A stretch of DNA of 64,000 bases from Bog-756 sp963756515 (GTDB lineage: Bacteria > Actinomycetota > Acidimicrobiia > Acidimicrobiales > RAAP-2). A program made the position numbers and the translations under genes. Within the stretch, counting starts at the first letter, position 1. The number at the start of each line of letters is the position of its first letter. Positions 51,825 to 60,379 of this stretch are shown piece after piece. Below the pieces are notes generated by a model that saw only the letters and a program-made list of their open reading frames with translations, was not told the origin of the DNA and did no database searches. The stretch is taken from positions 496,001-560,000 of the forward strand of contig CAVWNV010000007.1 in assembly GCA_963756515.1 (NCBI GenBank), given 5' to 3'.

Positions 51825-53273
51825 TCACTCCCGGTCGGTGAACAGTCTCGGTCCGGGGTCGGTGGGGGGAGGGGGCTTTCCCGTTCGCTTGGGTCGTCCC
51901 TTGCGCTTGGGCTGTTTCGGGGTGTCAGGGGCCACGAACTCCCACTGTCCGGGTCCTCCCATGAGACGGAACCCCTGGTGGGTCTTGAGCCGGTGGTGGT
52001 GCTTGCACAGGCGGGCCAGGTTGTCCATGGAGACGGTGCCCCCCTGGGCGTAGTCCACCTGCCAGTGGTCGAACTCCAATCCCTTGGTCACGTCACAGCC
52101 CGGCACCACACAGGTCCGGTCCCGTTCCAGCAGGGCCAGGGCCAACGGGAGGGGGATGTTGCGTCCCATCCGGCTGATGGTGGTCACGTCCACCCCGTTG
52201 GTGACGACCAGGTGGCACAGGGCCCGGCCCATGGTGGCGATGGCCTCGTCCACCGGGATCGGGCCCAGACCCTCGATCTCACACACCTCACCGGGTCGGG
52301 TGTGGCCCCGGCGCAGGGCCGACAGGTCGGTGCGGACGATGATCTGGGTGCCCGGGCCCCGGCCCCGGGAGCCGGTGCCGGAGCCGGTGCCAGTGCCGGT
52401 GCCGGTGTCAGTTCCAGAATCGGCGTCGGCGGTGGCATCACCCGAACCGGAACCGTCATCGACACCGGAGTCGCTTCCGGTCTTGTTTCGGGTCCGGTTC
52501 CGCCCGGGTGGGCCGAGGATCCCCCGTCCGGTGACCAGGGCCACCAGGGCGTCGGCCCGGTAGGCGTCGGGGGACTCGTACTCCCCGGACCCGGTGGCGG
52601 CCCGGAAGATGCGGTCGACCTGGGTGTCCAGGGCGGCCACCAGTTCGGCTCCGGTCACCGGGGCCAGGACGGCCTCGAGCCGGAGGGCCCCGTCACCGTC
52701 GGTGTAGGTCCGGCACCGCCGGTTCTGGTGCAGCTGGTGGTGGTGGCGGGCCTGCTCGGCCGGTGAGCGTCCCTCCGACGTGGCTCGCAGGCACTTCTTC
52801 TTCAGGGTGGGCATGGTGTCGGTGGCAGCCCCTTCCACCAGGTCACCCTCGGCGGCGGGGTTGACCCGGACGGCATCGGACACCAGGGTGGCCCTCCTCG
52901 GGGTCAGCTTCCCCTCCCGCAGGGCCCCGTCCACCCCGGGCTGGTCGGACAGGGCCTCTCCCAGCTTCAACAGGGAGATGGCGTCCCCCACCGAGTCCCC
53001 GGTGGTGGCGGCCAGCCATTCGGCCGGGGTCCGGTGACCGGTGGCCACATTGGGATGGCACCGGGCGGCCCGGGTGGCGGCCAGGGTCTCCCCGGCCGAA
53101 CACAGCCGCTTCCCGTGGGCGAACACCCTGACCAGGGCGGCGGCATCCTCCCCCGAGTACCGCTCCGGCTCGAAGGACGAGACGAACGAGGCCAGCGTCT
53201 CGACGGCGGACTCCAACGCCTCGGCCGAGACGGTCTCCGTGGCGGTGGTCATGGTGGCGGTGGTCGGGGCCAT
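51825..53273 (-). CDS. DUF222-HNH endonuclease-like protein
   Basis: A 482-residue protein with an N-terminal DUF222 helical region (about residues 15-220) and a C-terminal HNH nuclease motif: CVVPGCDVTKGLEFDHWQVD (zinc Cys pair and the first His), then NLARLCKHHHRLKTHQG. A Gly/Thr/Ser-Asp repeat linker (about 260-305; TGTGTGTGSGTGS) joins them, encoded by short tandem DNA repeats at 52371-52415. DUF222-HNH genes are numerous in actinobacteria and often behave as selfish elements. It lies between ilvD and ilvBNC, separating genes of one pathway. No repeats flank it, so no mobile element boundary is claimed. Confidence 0.88.
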   Translation of the reverse strand: MAPTTATMTTATETVSAEALESAVETLASFVSSFEPERYSGEDAAALVRVFAHGKRLCSAGETLAATRAARCHPNVATGHRTPAEWLAATTGDSVGDAISLLKLGEALSDQPGVDGALREGKLTPRRATLVSDAVRVNPAAEGDLVEGAATDTMPTLKKKCLRATSEGRSPAEQARHHHQLHQNRRCRTYTDGDGALRLEAVLAPVTGAELVAALDTQVDRIFRAATGSGEYESPDAYRADALVALVTGRGILGPPGRNRTRNKTGSDSGVDDGSGSGDATADADSGTDTGTGTGTGSGTGSRGRGPGTQIIVRTDLSALRRGHTRPGEVCEIEGLGPIPVDEAIATMGRALCHLVVTNGVDVTTISRMGRNIPLPLALALLERDRTCVVPGCDVTKGLEFDHWQVDYAQGGTVSMDNLARLCKHHHRLKTHQGFRLMGGPGQWEFVAPDTPKQPKRKGRPKRTGKPPPPTDPGPRLFTDRE

Positions 53274-53298
53274 GGGGACAGCATCCCAGGAGGGTGTA

Positions 53299-53703
53299 TC
53301 AGGAGGGAGGGGGGTCGCCCCGGCCGGCGTCCAGCTCGGCCACCAGCGTGCGGGGGGCGATGGTCCGGTAGGCGTCCTCGCACACCTGCTCGACCTCGTC
53401 CCACTCGATCCCGGTGTCCAGGCGGACCCCGACCCACCCTCGGTGGCCCACGTAGGGCGGCCGGAAGTAGGAGTCCGGACCGGACCCGATCAGCGCTTCC
53501 TGTACCCCGGGGTCGGCGGCGCACCAGAGGTGGGGGAAGTGGTTGTCGTGGTGGCCGTCGGGCCAGGCGTACACGAAGGCGGAACGGCCCCGGACGAAGA
53601 AGGTGGGGGTCCCGTGGCTGGGTCGCTCCGTCGCCCCGGGGAAGGCGAGGCAGATGGAGCGGACCCGACGGACCAGCGCCCCCGGGGCGATGTCACCGGT
53701 CAT
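53299..53703 (-). CDS. MmcQ/YjbR family protein
   Basis: A 134-residue protein. CLAFPGATERPSHGTPTFFV (near 18-37), AWPDGHHDNHFPHLWCAADP and SYFRPPYVGHRGWVGVRLD match the MmcQ/YjbR DNA-binding-like fold. The function is unknown. The ATG overlaps the purU stop by 4 bp (ATGA, 53700-53703), so translation is coupled. Confidence 0.85.
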   Translation of the reverse strand: MTGDIAPGALVRRVRSICLAFPGATERPSHGTPTFFVRGRSAFVYAWPDGHHDNHFPHLWCAADPGVQEALIGSGPDSYFRPPYVGHRGWVGVRLDTGIEWDEVEQVCEDAYRTIAPRTLVAELDAGRGDPPPS

Positions 53704-54551
53704 GAGAAGACAACGGTCCGGCTCCCGTTGATGAGCACCCGGTCGGCCAGGTGCCAGCGGAGCCCGCGGGCCAGGACGGAGCGCTCGATGTCCCGCCCGA
53801 TACGCAGGAGCTCGTCGACCGTGTCGGCGTGGTCGATCCGGGCCGTGTCCTGCTCGATGATCGGTCCGGCGTCGAGCTCGGCCGTGACGTAGTGGCACGT
53901 GGCCCCGATCAGCTTCACCCCCCGCTCGAACGCCTGCTGGTACGGGCGGGCCCCGGCGAACGACGGCAGGAAGCTGTGGTGGATGTTGATGATGCGTCCG
54001 GCGTAGCGGTGACACAGCTCGGCCGGAACGATCTGCATGAACCGGGCCAGGACCATCACGTCCCCTCGGGCTGCGTCGAAGAGGGATGCCACCTCGGCGA
54101 AGGCCTCCGCCTTCCGTGGCGCGTCGAACCGGAGGTGACGGAACTCGATGCCGTGCCACTCGACCAGGGACCGGAGATCGGGATGGTTGGAGATGACGAC
54201 GGGGATGTCGCAGTCGAGCTCACCGCTGCGCCAACGGTGGAGCAGGTCGGCGAGGCAGTGGTCCTCCTTGCTGACCAGGACGACCACCCGCCGACGCTCG
54301 TCGGTGTCGTGCAGGCTCCACTCCAGTTGGAGCTGGCCGGCCAGATCGGAGAACCGACGGCCGAACTCCTCGGCGCCGAAGGGCAGGCTCTCGGCCAGTA
54401 CCTCGATCCGTTGGAAGAAGCGGCCGGTGTTCAGGTCCCCGTGCTGGGCCGCCTCGACCACCCAACCGCCGTGGGCGGCGATGAAACCGGTCACGGCGGC
54501 GACGATGCCGGTGCCGTCGGGACAGGTCACGGTCAGCACGAGCCGGCGCAT
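53700..54551 (-). CDS. purU: Formyltetrahydrofolate deformylase
   Basis: A 283-residue enzyme releasing formate from 10-formyl-THF, balancing one-carbon units for purine synthesis. An N-terminal ACT domain (about 1-80, VLTVTCPDGTGIVAAVTGF) is followed by the formyltransferase fold with MVLARFMQI, NIHHSFLPSF (catalytic Asn/His) and IGATCHYVTAELDAGPII (catalytic Asp). A 4-bp overlap links it to the YjbR gene. The ilvBNC leader starts about 70 bp upstream, divergently. Confidence 0.93.
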   Translation of the reverse strand: MRRLVLTVTCPDGTGIVAAVTGFIAAHGGWVVEAAQHGDLNTGRFFQRIEVLAESLPFGAEEFGRRFSDLAGQLQLEWSLHDTDERRRVVVLVSKEDHCLADLLHRWRSGELDCDIPVVISNHPDLRSLVEWHGIEFRHLRFDAPRKAEAFAEVASLFDAARGDVMVLARFMQIVPAELCHRYAGRIINIHHSFLPSFAGARPYQQAFERGVKLIGATCHYVTAELDAGPIIEQDTARIDHADTVDELLRIGRDIERSVLARGLRWHLADRVLINGSRTVVFS

Positions 54552-54620
54552 GCCACCATCTTGGCCCGGTTCGGCGGCCGTGCCACCGGCACCGCCGTCA
54601 CCCGTCGGGTCCGTACTCCC

Positions 54621-54648
54621 TTGTCGGCCCACCTCGGCTGTGTAACAA
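54621..54648 (+). promoter_or_regulatory. Promoter of the ilvBNC leader
   Basis: TTGTCG (54621-54626), a 16-bp spacer, and TAACAA (54643-54648, followed by T). The leader-peptide ATG lies 10 nt after the -10, so the leader mRNA would be nearly leaderless. Confidence 0.65.
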
Positions 54649-54658
54649 TGTCACCACC

Positions 54659-54706
54659 ATGCCGAGCAGCCCCGTCCACCACAGCATCCTGGTAATCCTT
54701 TCGTAG
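54659..54706 (+). CDS. ilvBNC leader peptide (attenuator)
   Basis: A 15-residue open frame, MPSSPVHHSILVILS. Five of the last six residues are Ile, Leu, Val, Ile, Leu, the end-product amino acids of the operon. It is followed by a hairpin and a Rho-independent terminator. Ribosome stalling on these codons when branched-chain amino acids are scarce would prevent terminator formation. This matches the known ilvB leaders of other actinobacteria. Confidence 0.8.
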   Translation: MPSSPVHHSILVILS

Positions 54707-54733
54707 CGCACACGAGACCCTCTCGCCGTGCGC
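54706..54733 (+). promoter_or_regulatory. Pause/protector hairpin of the ilv attenuator
   Basis: GCGCAC and GTGCGC form a 6-bp stem enclosing CGAGA-CCC-TCTCG. It starts at the leader peptide's stop codon, where a translating ribosome would disrupt it. Confidence 0.65.
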
Positions 54734-54738
54734 TCTCC

Positions 54739-54768
54739 GACCTCCCAGACGGGAGGTCGTTTTCGTTT
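54739..54768 (+). terminator. Rho-independent attenuator terminator
   Basis: GACCTCCC and GGGAGGTC form a perfect 8-bp stem with an AGAC loop, followed by GTTTTCGTTT. The ilvB ATG is 108 bp further on. Confidence 0.85.
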
Positions 54769-54875
54769 CCCGGCTCGGAACCGACCCGGAGACGCCGCCA
54801 CTCCGCCCCACGGGGAGCACCGAACCCACCGACCCACCGATACCGCAGCAAGCCAGAGACGACAAGGGAGCACCG

Positions 54876-56700
54876 ATGGAAGTCACAGGAGCACAAGCGC
54901 TGATCAGGAGCTTGGAGATGCAGCGGGTGGAGGTGATGTTCGGCCTTCCCGGCGGTGCCATCCTCCCCGTCTACGACCCCATCATCGACTCGTCCATCCG
55001 GCACATCCTGGTGCGGCACGAGCAGGGGGCGGGCCACATGGCCGAGGGGTACGCGCAGGTCACCGGCCGGCCCGGCGTGGCCATGGTCACCAGCGGTCCC
55101 GGGGCCACCAACATCGTGACCCCCCTCGCCGATGCCTTCATGGACTCCATCCCGTTGGTGGTGGTCACAGGCCAGGTGGCCACCACGGCCATCGGGACCG
55201 ATGCCTTTCAGGAGAGCGACATCACCGGCATCACCATGGGGATCACCAAGCACAACTGGCTCATCACCGACGTCAGGGACATTCCCCGGGTGGTGTGCCG
55301 AGGCCTTCCATGTCGCCACCACCGGTCGTCCCGGGCCGGTCCTCATCGACATCCCGAAGGACGTGGCCAACCAGTCCATGGAGTGGTACTGGCCCGGGCC
55401 CGAGGATCTCGACCTCCCGGGCTACCGCCCGGTGACCGAGGGCGATCCGGCCCTGGTCCGCGCCGCGGCCGAGCTGTTGCTCACGGCGGAGCGACCCGTC
55501 ATCTACGCCGGGGGAGGGATCCTGAAGGCCCGGGCCGCCGACGCCCTGCGCGAGCTGGCCGAGCGGACCGGTATCCCGGTGGTCACCACCCTGATGGCGC
55601 GGGGTTCGTTCCCCGACTCCCACCCGCTGTGCCTGGGCATGCCGGGTATGCACGGCAACTACACCGCCGTCACCGCCATGCAGCGGTCCGATCTGCTCAT
55701 CGCCCTGGGCAGCCGGTTCGACGACCGGGTCACCGGCCGGGTCGACGCCTTCGCCCCCGAGGCCAAGGTGATCCACGTCGACATCGACCCGGCCGAGCTC
55801 CACAAGGTGCGCCACGCCGATGTGGCCATCGCCGGGGACTGCCGGCTGGTCATCGACGAGCTGCTGGTGGCCCTGAGCGATCTGGGCCTGCCGCACTCCG
55901 ACGCCACCCGGGGTGGTTCGGGTGGGGCTCCGAGCGACGCGGTGTCCGGGGCCCCGGCCACCGTCGGGTCGGTGGCCGCCACCTTCCCGCGCGGTCGTCT
56001 GGCGCCGTGGCGGGCCCAGCTCAGTGAGTGGCAGCGTCGGTTCCCGCTGGTCTACGACCAGCCTCCGGGCTCGGGTGCCCTCAAGCCGCAGTTCGTGCTG
56101 GAGCAGCTGCGGGACGCCACGCCCGACGACACCATCGTGGCCTCCGGGGTGGGCCAGCACCAGATGTTCGCCTCCCAGTGGTGGCAGTTCGACTACCCCT
56201 ACACGTGGGTCAACTCGGGAGGTCTGGGCACCATGGGCTTCGCTGTTCCCGCCGCCATCGGGGCCAAGGTGGGACGGCCCGACAAGATGGTCTGGGCGGT
56301 GGACGGTGACGGCTGCTTCCAGATGACGGCACAGGAGCTGGTCACGGCCAGCTCGGAGCGCATTCCGGTCAAGATCGCCATCCTCAACAACGCCTACCTG
56401 GGCATGGTCCGCCAGTGGCAGGAGATGTTCTACGGCGAGCGCTACTCCGAGGTCTACCTCTCTCCCGACCTTCCCGACTACGTGGGGTGGGCCGAGTCCA
56501 TGGGGTGTGTGGGCATCCGGGTCGAGTCGACCGAGGAGGTGGCGTCGGCCATCGACAAGGCCAACAACGTGGACGACCGACCGGTGGTCATCGACTTCCG
56601 CACCGACGCCTTCGAGAAGGTGTTCCCCATGGTGGCGGCCGGCTCCTCCAACGACGACATCGTCGTCGATCCCTCCCAGACCCGGGACGGCGACCGATGA
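54876..56700 (+). CDS. ilvB: Acetolactate synthase large subunit, one frameshift
   Basis: About 607 residues when an extra T at 55296 is removed. It is a TPP/FAD enzyme making acetolactate or acetohydroxybutyrate from pyruvate. RHEQGAGHMAEGYAQVTG has the catalytic Glu; GSRFDDRVTG the FAD segment; the TPP motif runs from DGDGCFQMTAQELVTA to NNAYLGMVRQWQ. The break falls within VRDIPRVV-AEAFHVATTGRPG, fully continuous in the next frame, so error is likely. A non-standard Ala/Gly/Ser-rich insert (about 345-370) lies before the C-terminal domain. AAGGGAG precedes the ATG. The stop overlaps ilvN by 4 bp. Confidence 0.94.
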
Positions 56701-57269
56701 GCACCGTCTACGGCGCCGACAAGCGGCATCACACCCTGACCGTCCTGGTGGAGAACAAGGCCGGCGTGCTGGCCCGGGTGGCGGGGCTCTTCTCGCGGCG
56801 CGGCTACAACATCTTCAGCCTGGCCGTGGCCCCCTCGGACAACGAGCGGTTCAGCCGCATCACCATCGTGGTGGACGTGGAGTCGGCTCCCCTCGATCAG
56901 ATCATGAAGCAGCTGGACAAGCTCATCCCGGTGGTGTCGATCACCGAACTGGACCCGGCCATGGCCCGCGAGCGGGAGCTGCTGATGGCCACGCTCGAGG
57001 CCGGTCCCGACACCAGGGGCCAGATCATCCAGCTGGTCGGGGTGTTCGAGGGCAAGATCGTCGACGTGGGCCACGACCGTCTGACGGTGGCCCTCGAGGG
57101 TGCCCCCACCAAGCTCGACGACTTCGAGGACCTGATCCGCATCTACGGGATCGTCGAGATGCAGAGGACCGGCCGCGTGGCGTTGCCTAAGCTGGACCGG
57201 TCCCGAGACCACGGGTCGCTCCATCTGGCTGACGCCCCGACCGGACACGACACAGAGAAGGCAGGTTGA
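56697..57269 (+). CDS. ilvN: Acetolactate synthase small (regulatory) subunit
   Basis: A 190-residue ACT-domain protein conferring valine feedback sensitivity on IlvB. TLTVLVENKAGVLARVAGLF (near 13-32) and RRGYNIFSLAV hold the Val-binding Asn and Gly; the C-terminal half (about 90-165) is the second ACT-like domain. The ATG overlaps ilvB by 4 bp. The extra 20 residues at the C-terminus are charged. Confidence 0.95.
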   Translation: MSTVYGADKRHHTLTVLVENKAGVLARVAGLFSRRGYNIFSLAVAPSDNERFSRITIVVDVESAPLDQIMKQLDKLIPVVSITELDPAMARERELLMATLEAGPDTRGQIIQLVGVFEGKIVDVGHDRLTVALEGAPTKLDDFEDLIRIYGIVEMQRTGRVALPKLDRSRDHGSLHLADAPTGHDTEKAG

Positions 57270-57274
57270 ACGCA

Positions 57275-58300
57275 ATGGCCACGCTGTACTACGAGAAGGA
57301 CGCCGACCCGAGCCTCATCGGCAACCGCAAGGTGGCGGTGATGGGCTACGGCTCCCAGGGCCACGCCCACGCTCTCAACCTGTCCGAAAGCGGGGTCGAC
57401 GTCCGGATCGGCCTGCGGGAGGGGTCGTCGTCGCGGCAGAAGGCCGAAGAGGCCGGACTGCGGGTGCTGTCGGTGGCCGATGCCGCCGCCGAGGCCGACG
57501 TGATCATGATCCTGCTCCCCGACACCGAGCAGGCCTCGGTGTACGAAGCCGAGATCGCCCCCCACCTCAGCGCCGGTGACGCCCTCTTCTTCGCCCACGG
57601 ATTCAACATCCGCTTCGGCCTCATCAGCCCGCCGGACGACGTGGACGTGGCCATGGTGGCCCCCAAGGGTCCCGGTCACCTGGTCCGCCGCACCTACACC
57701 GAGGGTGGGGGAGTGCCGTCACTGGTGGCGGTGTCGGCCGACCCGTCGGGCAAGGCCCACGATCTGGCCCTCTCCTACGCCCATGCCATCGGGGCCACCC
57801 GGGCCGGCGTGCTCGACACCACCTTCGCCGAGGAGACCGAGACCGACCTGTTCGGTGAGCAGGTGGTGCTGTGCGGCGGGCTGACCGCTCTGGTGCAGGC
57901 CGGCTACGAGACGTTGGTGGGCGCCGGCTACCAACCCGAGTCGGCCTATTTCGAGTGCCTCCACGAGCTCAAGCTCATCGTGGACCTCATGTACGAGCAG
58001 GGGATCAGCGGCATGCGCTTCTCCATCTCCGACACCGCCGAGTACGGCGACCTGACCCGGGGCCCCCGGGTCATCAACCAGGCGGTGAGGGACGAGATGG
58101 GCCGCATCCTCGGGGAGATACAGGACGGCACGTTCGCCCGGGAGTGGGTGGCGGAGAACGCCAACGGCCGCCCCAACTACACGGCCCTCCGCCAGGCCGG
58201 CTTCGATCACCCGATCGAGAAGGTCGGCGCCGACCTCCGCGACATGATGCCGTTCGTCACGGCCGGGAAGCAGAAGATCCAGGACGTGTCGGGGGGCTGA
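57275..58300 (+). CDS. ilvC: Ketol-acid reductoisomerase (class I)
   Basis: A 341-residue NADPH- and Mg2+-dependent enzyme, normal size for class I. GYGSQGHAHA at 24-33 binds the nucleotide; HGFNIRFG and MVAPKGPGHLVRRTY follow; ETETDLFGEQVVLCGG and ECLHELKLIVDLMYE carry the Mg2+-binding Asp/Glu. The ATG at 57275 is preferred over a TTG at 57266 that overlaps ilvN's stop. It is the end of the attenuated ilvBNC operon. Confidence 0.95.
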   Translation: MATLYYEKDADPSLIGNRKVAVMGYGSQGHAHALNLSESGVDVRIGLREGSSSRQKAEEAGLRVLSVADAAAEADVIMILLPDTEQASVYEAEIAPHLSAGDALFFAHGFNIRFGLISPPDDVDVAMVAPKGPGHLVRRTYTEGGGVPSLVAVSADPSGKAHDLALSYAHAIGATRAGVLDTTFAEETETDLFGEQVVLCGGLTALVQAGYETLVGAGYQPESAYFECLHELKLIVDLMYEQGISGMRFSISDTAEYGDLTRGPRVINQAVRDEMGRILGEIQDGTFAREWVAENANGRPNYTALRQAGFDHPIEKVGADLRDMMPFVTAGKQKIQDVSGG

Positions 58301-58384
58301 GGCGCGACATGGGAGGCCATCCACCGCCCCCGGGGTAGGTCGGTCTTCTGAGCTCCACTCGGGTCCCCGGCCGGCAAGGTCTCG

Positions 58385-58540
58385 CTAGGCGTCCCAGATT
58401 TGGCCTACTGCTCGGCACTTGGCAGCAGCCCGCATGAAGCGGTCGCCGAAGTCGAGGCCGCAATTGAAGCATGGCTCGAAGTGGCGACCTCCAGCGGTAG
58501 GCCGGTACCGCAACCATCTGCTCGCATGGCTCAGGCCTGA
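58385..58540 (+). pseudogene. Decayed HicB-type antitoxin fragment
   Basis: The frame encodes the C-terminal two-thirds of a HicB antitoxin: VPDLAYCSALG, SPHEAVAEVEAAIEAWLEVA, then GRPVPQPSARMAQA and a stop at 58538-58540. The usual N-terminal strand is missing and no start codon lies between the preceding in-frame stop (58349) and the conserved part. No hicA toxin is next to it. It stands 84 bp after ilvC, a place where the serine genes might otherwise follow. Likely a degraded toxin-antitoxin remnant. Confidence 0.6.
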
Positions 58541-58830
58541 ATCCAGCCCGATCGACCATCTTCAGGTCACCCTGACGACGCGGTCGGCCAGGCGGAGCAC
58601 GCCAGATGCCGCCCTTGGTCACCAGATCCTGGGTGATCGGCAGCTTCTCTTCGACGATCGACTCCGATGCCTTGAGCCTCCAGGGCCATGGTCCGGGTGG
58701 CGTATCCAAGGGCACCTTCTCTGCCATCGTCCGGAGCGTGGCCACTTGCTACGGCCATCCGGTTGGGCGCAGAGGCGCTGGTGACCACGGATCGATGGCC
58801 GTAGACTGCATCGACATCAAGGAGGGGTAG
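58541..58830. other. Unassigned region between the HicB remnant and the small HTH gene
   Basis: About 290 bp, visibly less GC-biased than its neighbours. Minus-strand frames contain short protein-like stretches (for example EKLPITQDLVTKGGIWR and LADRVVRVT in adjacent frames) that look like a broken gene, but no family is recognised. CAAGGAGGGG at the end is the ribosome site of the next gene. Confidence 0.35.
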
Positions 58831-58998
58831 ATGTCCACTGAAGTTCTGAGGGCATCCCAGGCAGCTCGCCAGCTCGAGATTTCGACCGTCGACCTACTTC
58901 CGTTGGTTGATGAGCGCAGGATTCGCTACGCCATGGTTGACGGTATCGCCCACATTCCGACTGACGCGCTCGCCCAGTATCAAGCGCGAGTTTACTGA
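58831..58998 (+). CDS. Small excisionase/MerR-like HTH protein
   Basis: A 55-residue protein with ATG preceded by AAGGAGGGG, an ideal ribosome site. RASQAARQLEISTVDLLPLV looks like the HTH that begins excisionase-family DNA-binding domains (a-x-E-A-A-x-x-L), and RIRYAMVDGIAHIPTDALAQ resembles the wing ending with 'r-I-p-x-x-A-L'. It sits between a HicB remnant and a cupin gene. It may be a surviving part of a lost mobile or toxin-antitoxin element. Its stop codon directly precedes a possible GTG start of the cupin. Confidence 0.6.
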   Translation: MSTEVLRASQAARQLEISTVDLLPLVDERRIRYAMVDGIAHIPTDALAQYQARVY

Positions 58999-59013
58999 GT
59001 GCACCAGCTACGC

Positions 59014-59556
59014 ATGGCTGACGACGCCGACCGGGCCGAGGTGAAGGTCCCCGGTCTCGAGCCCACCTTCCGGCACCTCGACGACCCCGACATGGGCTGG
59101 CAGGAGGTCAAGCCCATCCGCAATGCCGACGGGACCACCTCGTCGGTGTGGGAGAAGTGGCTGGCCTTCTCGCCCGATCCCCAGTACCTCTCGCTCTATG
59201 CCCGATGGGACCCGGGGATGGTCATCCGGCGCCACGGCCACTACAGCCCGCACGTCATCTTCGTCATCAGCGGCGAGATGTGGTGCGGCGACCGGCACTG
59301 TCCGGCCGGAACCCACGTCGAGCTGCCACTGGGTGCGGCCTTCGGGCCGTTCGTGGCCGGGCCCGAGGGCACCGTGCTGTTGGAGGTGATGATGGGGGAC
59401 CCGCGGTCGTGGGGTGACCGACCCGAGCTCTTCGCCGAGGCCCTGGACCGACAGGGTGCGGTGGCGCTACCCGACCCGGATATCGAACTTCCCGAGTGGC
59501 TGGTGGACCTGCGGTCCCGGTGGGTGGTGGACGGGGAGGAGCCGTCCGGAGGTTGA
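59014..59556 (+). CDS. Cupin-domain protein
   Basis: A 180-residue cupin. The barrel lies at about 45-125, with RRHGHYSPHVIFVISGEMWC (metal-binding His-x-His region) and PAGTHVELPLGAAFGPF. The conserved Glu of motif 1 is replaced by other residues. It probably binds a metal and a small organic acid; the activity is unknown. The ATG at 59014 was chosen over a GTG at 58999 that abuts the stop of the HTH gene. Confidence 0.72.
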   Translation: MADDADRAEVKVPGLEPTFRHLDDPDMGWQEVKPIRNADGTTSSVWEKWLAFSPDPQYLSLYARWDPGMVIRRHGHYSPHVIFVISGEMWCGDRHCPAGTHVELPLGAAFGPFVAGPEGTVLLEVMMGDPRSWGDRPELFAEALDRQGAVALPDPDIELPEWLVDLRSRWVVDGEEPSGG

Positions 59557-59598
59557 GCGCCGCCGATGCAATGGTCGACGCCCGGGGCTCGGCCGGAT

Positions 59599-60117
59599 TC
59601 AGCCCGACGACTCGGCTGACGCGTTGCGCACGGAGGCCACGGCTGAGTTGAGCGTGGCGTTGGCCGTGTTCAACGATTGCAGACTGGCGTTCCAACGGGT
59701 GAAGTCGGCGTTCGAACGGGTGCGAGTGAGCGCCACGCAATCGTCAGCGTAGGTCGCGGTCCGGTCGGTCATCTCCTTCCAGGCTGCGGCCAGCGACTCC
59801 GTCGGGGCCTTCTGTACCTGGCCTGCGCCCCGGGCGGCATGGGCCAGCTCAGTACAGGCTGACTTGAGCCGCGTGAAGAAGGCAGTGGGATCGGTCTTAT
59901 TGGTGGCAGCGCTGCCGACCAATACTTCCCTCTGGTCATCGTTCAGCTTCTTGTTCCACGGTCGGGCTCTGGTGCTGAGCCACGAGAGTGCGGAACCGGT
60001 GTAGGCCGACAGGTGAGGCACGGTGGTCGGAGCGGCTGTGGAAGCGGAGCTCCCACAGCCCATCAACGTCGCCGCTCCGACCAGGAGACCGATGAGTGGC
60101 AACCATGCTCGATTCAC
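59599..60117 (-). CDS. Putative lipoprotein
   Basis: A 172-residue protein with an N-terminal signal and lipobox near residue 20 (LMGC-GSS), after which the protein is helical: a charged, Ala-rich domain (about 40-165) with repeated N-A-x-L patterns typical of coiled helices. No family is recognised. The GTG start has a TACCGT -10-like box 6 nt upstream and no ribosome site. Likely an extracytoplasmic membrane-anchored protein of unknown role. Confidence 0.65.
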   Translation of the reverse strand: MNRAWLPLIGLLVGAATLMGCGSSASTAAPTTVPHLSAYTGSALSWLSTRARPWNKKLNDDQREVLVGSAATNKTDPTAFFTRLKSACTELAHAARGAGQVQKAPTESLAAAWKEMTDRTATYADDCVALTRTRSNADFTRWNASLQSLNTANATLNSAVASVRNASAESSG

Positions 60118-60379
60118 GCCGACACGGTAGCGGCCCTTCCCCGACTGAACCGAGCTGACGACAGTCAGGCGCGACGCTCGTGTGCGGCGTTCACGATCGG
60201 CATCTCTGCCAAGCGCCGGACGTCAGATTTGGCCCTCTGCCCAGCTCAGGCGTCCACCGAGTTCCGGTGGTCATTGGCGCCTCACGCTCGCAACGCATCA
60301 CCGGCGCGCGCCGAAATCGAATCTGGCGCCACGAAGAGTTCACCCCGACGTGACCGAGTGATCACCGCATCGAAGGTGA

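Noticed and set aside
51825..53273. Homing endonuclease or transposon boundaries around the DUF222-HNH gene
   Set aside because: No target-site duplication, terminal repeats or interrupted gene could be found at either side.
60118..60379. A possible gene or RNA between the lipoprotein and serC
   Set aside because: A short plus-strand frame has no motif or ribosome site; I see nothing reliable in these 260 bp.
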